Shown here piece after piece: positions 21,741 through 34,434 of a stretch of DNA of 64,000 nucleotides. Position 1 is the stretch's first letter, and the number at the start of each line of letters is the position of its first letter. The translations under genes and the position numbers were made by a program. The notes below the pieces were generated by a model. It saw nothing but the letters and a program-made list of their open reading frames with translations. It did no database searches and was not told where the DNA came from. The DNA is from Nageia nagi. Its lineage: Eukaryota > Pinophyta. Location of the stretch: positions 105,028,001-105,092,000 of the forward strand of contig JBITNC010000001.1 in assembly GCA_050084985.1 (NCBI GenBank), given 5' to 3'.

Positions 21741-24700
21741 AGTTTTTCCCATATATGTATTATAGGGGAGTAGTAGGTTATATGAGGAAATGTTTTTCCT
21801 ATGTAAAGTAATAGAGTGATTTATTGATTAACACATTTAACTTTACTCTATCAAAGTATTGGTTGTTGTTAGATATGGATTTTATCCATTACCTCCTTTT
21901 CATTGTTGAAATATGTAACTTTTCAAGTGTTTGATACATAATATTGTAATAGGTGGTGGTGAAGAGTTTATATGAGAAGTGTTCCCCTATATAAGTAAGG
22001 ATAGATTGATTAGGAATCAATGGTATTACTATAATCTTTGTCATAATCTGAACTTGTAATATAACTTGCTATTGACTTTTGAGATGTATGCATATATTCT
22101 CAATTCATTACTATTTTACGTATGCCTTCATGAATTAGTATATATAATTGAGTCATCATTTTTTTAAATCAAGATATTCAATAAAGTTCTAGGGTGGCCT
22201 GGTTCTTCTTATTTTGGGTAGTGTATTTTGGGGGTGTTCCATTTAGATAACTTTATACAGAGTTGTTGATATCTATTTATTATATTAACGTAGGCTTTTT
22301 TTACCTTTCATATGATTTTACCTTTGTACAACAACTGAGAAATGCTTCTCAAATGTTTGTTGTACAATACATAGCAATGCTCTTGACTTTGATAAAATAT
22401 CAATTTATGAGGATAGGCAGCTCAATCATCTCAATTTAAATAAATCTAAATATCTCACTGATATTACTATGAATATTATGAAGTTTTCTATTTTTATCCT
22501 AAAGTGTCTAAAAAAAATTAGCCAATTGCACTAACATTTAGTTAAGTTATTGTACCAATCATCACTACAAAGTCAAGGAAGATTAACATCAAGCATATTG
22601 TAAAATATATAATTGATATTAAAAAAATTGATTTCTTAGGATCTCCTTTCTTCGAAATTCATTTGATTGATTTAAAGATATCTATAGGAAATGGGGTATA
22701 GTCATACAATTGTTTCAAAGATTTTTATGCTTTATTGATGTAACATATTAAATATATCTATCAAATATTGTGTTTATGATAATTTATTATCCATACTCCT
22801 TTCATGTTGAATGAGGATTTTTCGAGGTGTTTGTCACAATATTGTTTTATGTGAAGTGAAGGTTTATTGGAGTAAATGTGTTTCCCTATTGTAAGAAGTG
22901 ATTTTATGGTAATCATTAAATCTATATTAATTCTTATCAAGTCATTGTTGGTTGTGAGGAATATAGTTTATTTCCCTACTCCTTTGTTATTGTGGAATGA
23001 TTGTACTTTTCAGAGGTGATACAAATAATTTGTATTATGTGAGTAGTAAGAGTTTATAGAGAAATGTTTCCTATGTTAATGTATAAGAGTTGTGGTTCAA
23101 TGGTTATACCTATAATCTTGATCATCATCTTGAACTTTAAATCACACTCTATTATGCTTTGTGAGATATGAATATATCCAATTACCATTACTATATCTAG
23201 GCTTCAGCAATTTAGGTAATATATTTGAGTCCATCAATTTTTAATATAAAGTATTCAATAAATTTCTAGGGGGCTGGTTCTTTCTCATTTTGAGATATGT
23301 ATTGTGGGTTGTCCCATCTTTAGATAAGCTTATTAGAGGATGTTTTGTATTCATCTTTTTAATCTAAGAGCTTTTTTTACCCTTTAGTTCCATCATGATT
23401 TTACCTTTGATTACAACAACTGAGAATGCTCTCAAATGTCTTGTTTTCAATCATAGCATATGCTTAATAACTTGATTAATTCTATTTCTTATGTAGATAA
23501 GGTGTGTCAACTCTCAATTAAATAAAATATTCATCTAAATATTGTCTTATAGATAGTTATGAAGTTTTTTATAATATTTTCCTAAGTTCTAAAAAAAATA
23601 CATTGTGTAGCTATGATCTATGTTTATTAAGTTATTGTACCAATCCATCACTTATCAACAGTCAAGAAAGATACATAACATCAAAGCACATTAAAAATTA
23701 TATAATGATATAAAAATATAGTCTTTAGTCTTTCTTAAAATCAATTTTGGAATTGAATTAAAGGATATCTAATTAGAACAATTGGGTGTATGAGCTCATT
23801 ACAAATTGTTTCATAAGATATTTATGCTTATTATTGATGTAACATCTTAAACTATATTAATCTCTTATCAAAGTCATTGTTGGTTGTGTAGGAATGATAG
23901 GATTTTTATTATCCCTATTACCTTCCTTGTTCATTTGTTGGAATGATTGGTAACTTTTTCAGAAGGTGTTTGATCACCATAATAATTTGTATTATATGGG
24001 GAGTAGGTGAAGGAGTTTATATGAGTAAATGTTGTTTCCCCATTGATATAAAGGTAATAGAGTGATATTTTATTGATGTAACATCATTTAAATCATATTA
24101 ATCTCTTATCAAGTCATTGGTTGTTGTGTAGGAATGATAGGATTTATTATCCCTATTACCTCCTTTGTTCATTTGTTGGAAATGATTGTAACTTTTAGAA
24201 GGTGTTTGATCACCATATAATTTGTATTATATGTGGAGTAGGTGAAGGAGGTTTATATGGAGGTAAATGTTGTTTCCCCTATGAATAAAGGTGTAATAGA
24301 GTGATAGATTTTGATTAGGATAGTCAATGGTTTCTACCTATAATCTTCTTGATCAATCAAATCTTGAACCTTATGTTGTAATATCTACACTTGCCTATAT
24401 TAGACCTTTTGATGATGATAATGCAATAATCATTCTCAATGTACCATTTACTATATCTTACTATGCTTTCATGTCATATTTTAGTAATATAATAATTTGA
24501 TGGTCCATCAATTTTTTTAAAATATCTAAAGAATTCAATAAAGGAGTTTCTAGGGGTGGCCTGGTTTTCTTTCTCATTTTGGAGAGTAGGTGTATTTTGT
24601 GAGGGTTTGGTTCTCCATCTTTAAGATAAAAGCTTTATTAGAGGCATTGGTTTTGTTGATTATTCTATCTTATTTATATTTCTAAGTAAGGCTTTTTATT

Positions 24701-26570
24701 TTTACCCTTTATTCCCATCATGGATTTTAACCTTTGATTACAACAACTTAGAAATTCTTCCTCAATGTCTTGTGTTGTTCAATCAATAAGCACTAGCAAT
24801 GGCTCTTAGATAATTTGATTAAATATATTACTAGTTCTTCTTATGGTAGAGTATAAGGCATGCTTGTCAAAATCATCCTCAATCTTGAAATAAATCTATA
24901 ATATCTCATCTTAGAACTATTGTATCTTATGAGATTAGTTATGGAAGTTTTGTCTATAATATTTATCCTAATGTTCTAAAAAAAATTAGCCAATTGTGCA
25001 TATGCTATGATACTATGTTTAGTTAAGTTATTGTACCAATCCATCACTTATCCACAAGGGTCATAGGAAAGATACATAACATCAAAGCATCATTGTTAAA
25101 AATTATATAACTTGAATATTTAAAAATATTAGATGTTCTTTAGGATCTTCCTTTCCTTTGAAAAATTCAATTTTTGGAATTTTGAATTTAAAAGGATATC
25201 TATTTAGGAACAATTGGTGTATGACTCATTACAAATTGTTTCATAAGATATTTTATGCTTATTTTATGATGTAACATCATTTAAATCTATATTAATCTCT
25301 TATCAAAGTCATTGATGGTTTTGTGTGGAATGATAGATTTTTATTATCCCTATTACTTCCTTTGTTCATTTGTTGGAAATGATTGGTAACTTTTTTCAAG
25401 GATTGATTTGATTATTTTTTATTTATTTAGTAAGGGTTTTATTTTTAACCCTTTGTTTCCTCTATTTTACTTTTAGTTAAAATGAATTTTATTACAATTA
25501 TGTGTATTAATCATAAGCAAATGGTTTGATAGATGATAGGATTTTATTATCCAATTCTTCTTTGTATGTTAAATGATTGGTACTTTTAAAGTCTATCTAT
25601 AATAAATATATTATTCATTAAATATTGTAGCTTTGAATTAGTTTATGGAGTTTTTCCTAATATTTAATGTAAAGTGAATTTTTAGGAAAATCCAATGGTG
25701 CATTATTAATATCTTTTTAGTAATTTACTTATGTAATCTATCACTTTCCAAGGTATTAGAATTTATATAATCAACATATTTAATAATTTAAAATTGAATT
25801 TAAAATATTAGATGTTTTTAGATTTCCTTTCCTTCGAAAAATTAATTTTGAATTTGAATTTTAAAGATTTCTTAATATTAGGAAAATTGTTAAGAGTCAT
25901 TAATTGTTTCATAAGGTTTTTTTCTTATTTTGAATAGGTAATTTTTAGTTTGTTTAACTTTTTAATAATCTTTGTTGGTGTTGGTTGTGATATTTTTATT
26001 TATCCCATTTTCATTAGCCTTTTTATTTTTGAATGTTGTCAATTTTTACGGTTTTGTCACCAATAATTTTCTATGGTGGATGTAAGGTTAATAATGAGTA
26101 AATGGCTTTATCCTATTAAATAATATATGATATTTTTTGTGAACATCTTTAAATCATCTAATCTTATCAAAATCATTGGTTGTTTTTAGAGATAGATTTT
26201 TTATATATTCGTTTGTTCTTTGTAATTTTATCAAAGTGTTAAAAAATTTCCAATGGTGTTGATACCTATAATTTTGTATTATTGGTACAAGCGAAGAGTT
26301 TAATAAGGTAAAGTTTTTCACTAAGATATGTTAAAATATATATTGATTTTAAAAAATATTGATTTAGGATTCTTTCTTGAGATTAATTTTACTTATAATT
26401 ATTTTATCATAATTGAACCTTGGTTGTATATCATTACAAATTGCTTTATAATACTTTTTGTTTGTATAATGGAAATAATATTATCAATTACATTTTATAA
26501 ATTTCGTGGCTTTTGTAATTTTAGGTATTATATACCTTTATGTCCTTCTTTTTTTGAAAATGATTAATAA
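21740..26570. other. Garbled middle of the gag array, rich in small deletions
   Basis: The sequence is recognisably the same 1.5-kb unit but missing one to several bases every 10-30 bases. The step between units shrinks to about 1,085 bp (22,180 to 23,265) and 1,275 bp (23,265 to 24,542). 25,400-26,570 is hardly alignable by eye. Clean near-identical units flank it on both sides. A bias to short losses in one block, with sharp return to clean sequence, fits an uncorrected long-read consensus better than evolution. The 79-codon plus-strand frame at 26,328-26,567 has no support. Confidence 0.7.
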
Positions 26571-29285
26571 AAGGGTTTCTAGGGGTGGCCTGGGTTTCTT
26601 TCTTCATTTTGGAGAGTAGGTGTATTTTGTGAAGGGTTTGGTTCTCATCTTTAAGATAAAAGCTTTATTAGTAGGCATTGGTTTTGTTGATTATTCTATC
26701 TTATTATATTCTAATGTAGGTTTTTATTTTTACCCTTTAGTTCTCCATCATGGATTTTAACCTTTTTGATTACAACAACTTGAGAAATTGCTTCCTCAAA
26801 TGTCTTGTGTTGTTCAATCATAAGGCACTAGCAATGGCTCTTAGATAACTTTGATTAAATATATTCACTAGTTCTTCTTATGGTAGAGTATAAGGCATGC
26901 TTGTCAAAATCATCCTCAATCTTGAAATAAATCTATAACTATCTCATCTTAGAACATTGTATCTTATGAGATTAGTTATGGAAGTTTTGTCTATAATATT
27001 TATCCAAAGTGTTATAAAAAAAATTAGCCAATTGTGCATATGCTATGATACTATGTTAGTTAGTTATTGTACAATCCATCATTATCCAACAAGGGTCTAG
27101 GAAAGATACATAACATCAAAGCATCATTGTTAAAAATTATATAACTTGAATATTTAAAAATTTAGATGTTCTTTAGGATTTCCTTTCTTTGAAAAATTCA
27201 ATTTTGGAATTTGAATTTAAAAGGGATATCTATCTTAGGAACAATTGGGTGTATGAGCTCATTAAAATTGTTCATAAGATATTTTATGCTTATTTTATTG
27301 ATGTAAATCATTTAAATCTATATTAATCTTATCAAAGTCATTGGTTGGTTGTGTAGGAATGATAGGATTTTTATTATCCCTATTACCTTCCCTTTGTTCA
27401 TTTGTTGGAAATGATTGGTAACTTTTTAGAAGGTGTTTATCACCATTATAATTTGTATTAAATGGTGGAGTAGTGAAGGAGGTTTAATATGGAGGTAAAT
27501 GTTGTTTACCATATTGATATAAAGGTGTAATAGAGTGATATTTTATTGATGTAACATAATTTAAATTATATTAATCTCTTATCAAAGTCATTGGTTGGTT
27601 GTGTAGGAATGATAGGATTTTTATTATCCCTTACCTTCCCTTTGTTCATTTGTTGGAATGATTGGTAACTTTTTTCAGAAGGTGTTTGATCACCATAATA
27701 ATTTGTATTATATGGTGGAGTAGGTGAAGAGAGGTTTATATGGAGTAATGTTGTTCCCCTATTGATATAAAGGTGTAATGAGTGATAGATTTTGATTAGG
27801 GATAGTCAATGGGTTATCTACCTATAATCTTCTTTGATCAATCAAATTTTTGAACCTTATGTTGTAATATTCTACCTTGCCTATATTATGACCTTTTTGA
27901 TGATGATAATGGCAATAATCATTTCTCAATGTACCATTTACTATATCTTACGTATGGCCTTATGTCATATTTAGGTAATTATAATAATTTGATGGTCCAT
28001 CAATTTTTTTAAAATATCATAAAGATATTCAATAAAAGGAGTTTCTTGGGGGTGGCCTGGTTTCTTTCTTCATTTTGGAGAGTAGGTGTATTTTGTGGAG
28101 GGTTTGGTTCTCCATCTTTAAGATAAAAGCTTTATTAGCAGGCATGGTTTTGTTATTTTCTATTTATTTATATTTCTAACGTAAGGCTTTTTTAATTTTT
28201 TTAACCCTTTAGTTCTCCATCATGGATTTTACCTTTTTGATTAACAACTTGAGAAATTTCTTCTCAAATGTCTTGTGTTGTCAAATCAATAAGGCACTAG
28301 CATGGCTCTTAGATAACTTTGATTAATATATTTCACTAGTTCTTCTTATGGTAGGAGTATAAGGCATGCATTGTCAAATTCATCCTCAATCTTGAAATAA
28401 ATCTATAACTATCTCACTTAGAACTATTGTATCTTATGAGATTAGTTATGGAAGTTTTGTCTATAATATTTATCCTAAAGTGTTCTAAAAAAAATATAGC
28501 CAATTGTGCATATGCTATGATATATGTTTAGTTAAGTTATTGTACCAATCCATCACTTATCCAACAAGGGTCTAGGAAAGAACATAACCATGTCAAAGCA
28601 TCATTGTTAAAAATTATATAACTTGAATATTTAAAAATATTAGATGTTCATTAGGATCATTCCTTTCTTCGAAAAATTCAATTTTTGGAATTTTGAATTT
28701 AAAAGGGTATCTATTTAGGAACAATTGGTGTATGAGCTCATTACAAATTGATTTCATATAGAAAATTTTATGCTTATTTTATTGATTAAACATCATTTAA
28801 ATCTATTTTAAAATCTCTTATCAAAGTCATTGGTTGGTTGTGTAGGAATGATAGGATTTTTATTATCCCTATTACCTTCCCTTTGTTCATTTGTTGGAAA
28901 TGATTGGTAACTTTTTTCAGAAGGTGTTTGATCACCATAATAATTTGTATTATATGGTGGAGTAGGTGAAGGAGGTTTATATGGAGGTAAATGTTGTTTC
29001 CCCTATTGATATAAAGGAGTAATAGAGTGATATTTTATTGATGTAACATCATTTAAATCTATATTAATCTCTTATCAAAGTCATTGGTTGGTTGTGTAGG
29101 AATGATAGGATTTTTATTATCCCTATTACCTTCCCTTTGTTCATTTGTTGGAAATGATTGGTAACTTTTTTCAGAAGGTGTTTGATCACCATAATAATTT
29201 GTATTATATGGTGGAGTAGGTGAAGGATGTTTATATGGAGGTAAATGTTGTTTCCCCTATTGATATAAAGGTGTAATAGAGTGAT

Positions 29286-30540
29286 AGATTTTGATTAGGG
29301 ATAGTCAATGGGTTATCTACCTATAATCTTCTTTGATCAATCAAATCTTGAACCTTATGTTGTAATATTCTACACTTGCCTATATTATGACCTTTTTGAT
29401 GATGATAATGGCAATAATCATTCTCAATGTACCATTTACTATATCTTACGTATGGCCTTTCATGTCATATTTTAGGTAATATAATAATTTGATGGTCCAT
29501 CAATTTTTTTAAAATATCATAAAGATATTCAATAAAAGGAGTTTCTAGGGGGTGGCCTGGGTTTTCTTTCTTCATTTTGGAGAGTAGGTGTATTTTGTGG
29601 AGGGTTTGGTTCTCCATCTTTAAGATAAAAGCTTTATTAGCAGGCATTGGTTTTGTTGATTATTCTATCTTATTTATATTTCTAATGTAAGGCTTTTTAT
29701 TTTTACCCTTTAGTTCTCCATCATGGATTTTAACCTTTTTGATTACAACAACTTGAGAAATTGCTTCCTCAAATGTCTTGTGTTGTTCAATCAATAAGGC
29801 ACTAGCAATGGCTCTTAGATAACTTTGATTAAATATATTCACTAGTTCTTCTTATGGTAGAGTATAAGGCATGCTTGTCAAAATCATCCTCAATCTTGAA
29901 ATAAATCTATAACTATCTCATCTTAGAACTATTGTATCTTATGAGATTAGTTATGGAAGTTTTGTCTATAATATTTATCCTAAAGTGTTCTAAAAAAAAT
30001 TAGCCAATTGTGCATATGCTATGATACTATGTTTAGTTAAGTTATTGTACCAATCCATCACTTATCCAACAAGGGTCATAGGAAAGATACATAACATCAA
30101 AGCATCATTGTTAAAAATTATATAACTTGAATATTTAAAAAATATTAGATGTTCTTTAGGATCTTCCTTTCCTTTGAAAAATTCAATTTTTGGAATTTTG
30201 AATTTAAAAGGAATATCTATCTTAGGAACAATTGGGTGTATGAGCTCATTACAAATTGTTTCATAAGATATTTTATGCTTATTTTATTGATGTAACATCA
30301 TTTAAATCTATATTAATCTCTTATCAAAGTCATTGGTTGGTTGTGTAGGAATGATAGGATTTTTATTATCCCTATTACCTTCCCTTTGTTCATTTGTTGG
30401 AAATGATTGGTAACTTTTTTCAGAAGGTGTTTGATCACCATAATAATTTGTATTATATGGTGGAGTAGGTGAAGGAGGTTTATATGGAGGTAAATGTTGT
30501 TTCCCCTATTGATATAAAGGTGTAATAGAGTGATATTTTC
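29286..30540 (-). pseudogene. Element D gag, right-most clean copy of the array
   Basis: Contains the same two open stretches at 29,465-29,647 and 29,660-29,842 (one residue differs, PYIRNINKIE for PYVRNINKIE). Above them lies the capsid core (KIPKIEFFEGKEDPKEHLIF, LMLCIFPMTLVGQVMDWYN), ending at 30,313-30,549. This copy joins the unique N-terminal gag segment, so it is the copy in its original place. Confidence 0.7.
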
Positions 30541-31624
30541 TAATCTCATGTCTAGATCAAGGTAAAGGGAGTTTTAGAGGTTGTTGTTGCTCATGTAATA
30601 CTTCCCATTTATTAGGTAAATGAAGGTTTTGATTTTCATAATTTTTGTACCATTAAGGAGATAAGGACCTTGATCTAGATGGTAAATTCCTATTATCCAC
30701 TATTTTTAGATTAAATTTCTTCCAATTTTGAGTTTGAACTTGTCATTTATTAGGTTGTCCTAGGGGTGTTTTACTTTGATATGCATGAAACATAGGTAAT
30801 ATTTTCATACATGGATTTTTCCTTGATCTTCTAGATTGATTTAATTTCTATATATCTAGATTATATAGAATAATTTGTTATTTGTTATAAATTTATTCTT
30901 AATTTTGATTTGATCTAGACACATATTATGGTATCTCTTATACCTTATACCTTAAAGGATAAAGATTTTTCCTATGTCTTTATTTGAAAATCCTATGACT
31001 AGTCCTTGGAGTAGTATAAGGAGTACTAAGATCTACATAACTCATAATATAAGAAGCATAACTAATCCTAGGGGTAGGTGTGTTTGTTTTTAAAATCTGA
31101 TTAGCATCATTATACACTCTAGCATGGCTTCTTGATTTAATTACCAGAGTAGTTATATGTATCAAAATTCTATCATCAAATTCATTCATCCTCCTAGAGA
31201 TGATGGAAGGGGTATAATCATTTTGCATTACATAGGATTGAACAAGATTCCCATTTGGTATATAACACTTAACATGATCATACTTCAGTATAAAATGACC
31301 CTTTTGTAAAATGATATAAGCCAAATGCATTTTTGATGGAGTAATATTACTTAAAATAACTTCTTCCTCATTACCTATTGGTGTTTCTTCTGCTAGATAG
31401 TTTAAATCTAATGGAAGAATTTGAGCATGATAAGAGCGATGAATTCTTAATTTCATTAAACATTATATTACTTTATTTAAATTATCCTTTGTTTCTCAAG
31501 GATTTTCTCTCCTTGATATTTCTCTACTAGACCTATGAGACTTATAACTAGGTTATCTTTCTTGGTAGGTTTCGTCATAAGGTTCTTGTTGTTGATGAGC
31601 CATTTGAGAGTAAGTATTAACCAT
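30541..31624 (-). pseudogene. Element D gag N-terminal region (single copy)
   Basis: Possible starts are the minus ATG at 31,622-31,624 (MVNTYSQMAHQQQEPYDE) or the in-frame one at 31,601-31,603. 30,980-31,456 is open for 158 codons, reading MKLRIHRSYHAQILPLDLNY and then SKMHLAYIILQKGHFILKYD; it ends SHRIFK. It is basic and rich in Ser, Thr and Ile. Below that the frame is broken but continues Gln/Pro/Ser-rich (LPSRSRSLSP, PPYKPPSPTPPYNTNYYG) into the array. I recognise no domain; its place marks it as the front of gag. Confidence 0.5.
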
Positions 31625-31660
31625 TATATTTTAGTTTTTAAGACCTTGTAATTTCATTTT

Positions 31661-32660
31661 TATTTTTATTTTTTTCTTAAATAAGAAATAAAAGAAAATA
31701 TATATCATTCATAGCAATTACATTTTTATTTTTGATTTATATTACCGAGAAAATAAATGAATGCACAAATAACTTATTTATAAATTCACCTTTTTAGTGT
31801 GATTATCTTATCTAATTTTGTTTATAAATTAAATTAATATTTGTTTAATGAGTGATATGAACCATTTAATTTTATTCTCATTAATTTTATTAGGTTTTAT
31901 TTTTTCTAATCAATTATGTAGACAAGGGTAGGCTAAAATCCTATAGGTAATATACGATGAAGTATCAACTTGGTACCTAAGGTGATCCCCTTAGTGCAAA
32001 GGGACTTGATGAATGTCATTAAAGACTATATTGATAGTGGAATCCAAGCATATCCTTCTTATTTAGAGTCACCCAATAGAAAATGATGAATTTTATCTTA
32101 GAACTAGGTATTCAACTCCAGGTTTGGCTCTACGACTTATGATGTGGTTGTTGGGTACACAAAGAATGTAGAATCAATGGTTGGTCATAATATCTAACTC
32201 ATTAATATTTATTTTAAAAAGGTTTTATGCATATATATAAAAATGAAAGAACTTATGACAACTACAACCCAACCCAACATACATGTCCTTTGATTATGTT
32301 TTATTTGAATGTGAACAAAGTAGTGTTTTAATTAATGAATCTTAAACCAACCTATGAGATTCATTACCACTCTTAGTGTGATTATTTAACCAAACTTAAT
32401 GAGATTAATTTACTCCTCTCAAGTGAAAATGGAATTAGGTGAAGTTCATTTACCACTTTTCACTAATCACATCTACCTTTGGAGAGGTAAAATGAGATAA
32501 GTAAGAAGCCATTAAGTGAATGTAAATTACCTTAAGTGAGGTTCTTTAACTCCTCTTCGAGTCACAATCCTTTGACCTCCTTTTAGAGTGGTCAAGTAGA
32601 TAGAAAGAGTTTTAATGTGAAGTGAATTTTCTTAGATGAGATTCTTTAAATCCTTTTCAA
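31661..32660. other. AT-rich non-coding DNA, possibly element D leader or LTR
   Basis: No reading frame with family support. 32,330-32,650 has loosely repeated segments such as gtgaagttcatttac and gagattcttta at irregular spacing. Position just upstream of element D's gag suggests a leader or LTR, but no primer-binding site or second LTR was found. Confidence 0.35.
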
Positions 32661-33063
32661 ATTAACCTTATATTCATTCCTTTTTTAATGATAGTTAATT
32701 CCCCCTTCTGAGTGTAGAAGTCTTTTAATGAAAGTTCATTATCAATTTTAGTGATAAAAAGTGAGAAAAAGGAAAAAAGGTTCATTTACTCCTTTCCTAT
32801 TGCATCCATTCTGATCACCTAAGATCACCTTTCTATGCAAAGGTTAATTTATCAAGGTTAATTAATCTACCTTAACCTTGATAAATTAACCTTATATTCA
32901 TTCCCTTTTTAATGATAGTTAATTTCCCCTTTTGAATGTAGAAGTATTTTAATGAAAGTTCATTATCAATTTTAGTGATAAAAAGTGAGAAAAAGGAAAA
33001 AGGTTCATTTACTCCTTTCCTATTACATCCATTCTGATCACCTAAGATCACCTTTCTACACAA
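32661..33063. repeat. Direct duplication, 224-bp step
   Basis: attaaccttatattcattcc begins at 32,661 and again at 32,885. About 180 bp after each start is near-identical, through gatcacctaagatcaccttt. The two copies are joined by a 22-bp inverted repeat with a 10-base spacer. Confidence 0.88.
32840..32893. repeat. Perfect 22-bp inverted repeat, 10-base spacer
   Basis: Arms are 32,840-32,861 and 32,872-32,893, perfectly complementary, starting aaggttaattt and ending aaattaacctt. The hairpin sits at the junction of the 224-bp direct duplication. Confidence 0.9.
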
Positions 33064-33540
33064 AGGGAGAGCATAGGTGAGTGTAATGGGAAGTATTAGG
33101 TGATTTTGTTTATTTTTCCCAAAACTAACAAATATAGATAACATTTGTGTAATTTATTTAAATAAATAAAAAATAATGCATATTATATAAACATACATCT
33201 ACCCTTCCTACATGCAATCTAGGAAAATAAATCATAGAAAAGGGATTCATTTCCATTTTTTTAATTTTTAGTGCCTAAATTAGGCTTTTAGTATTGATAA
33301 AATTTGAAACATATACCCTCTATCTTTAGTTGCTGGCATTTTCAAACTTTTACTAAGAATCATTGGTATTCCAATATAGTCATCAATATTCTAGTATAAT
33401 CACTAGTATTCTAGTATCATTCATCGATGATCACACAGTTAAAAAATAGAAGATAGGAAATAATAAATAACATGAATTTAGTAACATTACCACAAAATAG
33501 AGTAAACAAAAATGAAACATAAAAAATAGGAAATACCCCC

Positions 33541-34434
33541 TGCACCTCATTTTTGATGCAGGGTATGTGTGAGGGACCTCCTTATAGCACCAAAATATTT
33601 ACCCAAAAAATAACCCTGTAAGAATGCAAAATAAGAGATGTTATAACCCATAAAACTCTTTATTTATCTCTAGTATAAACCTCAATTTTGATTATATATT
33701 TTGCATTGTATGGAGGGATTAAGTACAATAGATGATATGGGCCTCTTGAAGGCCTTGTTTTCCATTATCTACAAGCTCCAAGTGATATTTATGAAACCTA
33801 CAAAAGAAAGAGAATAATGTTGATTACTTCTTTCTTATTGGCTCCTTGGCTCTTATTTATTCAAATTAGTTATTGTTCCTATAAATCCTACACATGCATA
33901 AACATACAACACAACAAAACATACCCACTCATGATATGACATCAAAGAAAATAAATATAAATGAACATGGATGTAATTAAAATAGTAAATGCAATATACT
34001 CAAAACTTTGGATATATTATAACAACATAAGGTTGCATTCAATCTTCTCTCTCCTTTCTCCTTGGTGAGAGGTTTAATTTATAGATTTTTGAAGTGGCCA
34101 AGGTTACTATTTTAGAGGTATAGCTAGATAAAAAAGCTTATCCAACCTTATCATAGGCTCTATATACATAGGGAAGGGGGAGGATCAAGGATGAATCATC
34201 CTTGATCCACTAGTTTTTTTACCTAGGCACCTTAATTTTTCTATTTTTTCTTTTGATTTTTCTATTTGCAGGATCATTGACAATTGGGTATCGAATCCAA
34301 TGACTAGATCGAATCACTAATAATTGTACTAGGTCACTAATGATTAGCAAGTTTTTTATAAACTTTATTATTTTCTTAAATTCATATCCCCTTATTTTGT
34401 TTATTGAAAGATGGGTCATTTTTAGGTGTCTACA
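33541..34434 (+). mobile_element. LTR-like sequence upstream of PMD gene 1
   Basis: The stretch 33,860-34,434 resembles 56,390-56,997: both contain cctgtaaatcctacacatgc-like and atttatagattttg-like segments, and both end ttttaggtgtctaca. Ending in CA after such a segment fits a plus-strand LTR end at 34,434. A stem of seven bases (ccctgca/tgcaggg) is at 33,536-33,565. The left edge is uncertain. Minus-strand frames at 34,219-34,497 and 34,533-34,811 have no family support. Confidence 0.45.
34182..34208. repeat. Perfect hairpin, 13-bp arms, 1-base loop
   Basis: Arms ggatcaaggatga (34,182-34,194) and its complement (34,196-34,208). It lies inside the LTR-like segment, just after ctctatatacataggg, a possible TATA region at 34,158-34,173. 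Confidence 0.85.

Larger units (their letters stand above)
18852..30540 (-). repeat. Tandem array of a 1,499-bp gag segment, about 8 copies
   Basis: The anchor agattttgattaggg is at 18,852, 20,351, 27,787 and 29,286, giving 1,499 bp for both clean neighbouring pairs; a shortened form is at 24,306. A second anchor, ggagtttctaggggg or close variants, is near 19,098, 20,600, 22,180, 23,265, 24,542, 26,572, 28,038 and 29,540. Copies at the ends of the array are almost identical. The unit is not a multiple of three bases, so copies cannot be read through as one protein. Confidence 0.9.
18697..31660 (-). mobile_element. Element D: Ty3/gypsy gag region with amplified gag segment
   Basis: Minus-strand order: a probable gag start near 31,624, an N-terminal segment, then about eight tandem copies of a 1,499-bp gag segment carrying the capsid core and a zinc knuckle. 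The left end is cut by element B at 18,696. No protease, RT or integrase is present. The gag type, with C-H-H-C knuckle followed by a QDLID helix, is that of Tat-like elements. Confidence 0.75.

Noticed and set aside
26328-26567. 79-codon plus-strand frame
   Set aside because: Falls in the garbled part of the gag array and has no counterpart in clean units.
18852-30540. CRISPR-like direct repeats
   Set aside because: Units are 1.5 kb with gag coding sequence and plant retroelement context; no short repeat-spacer structure.
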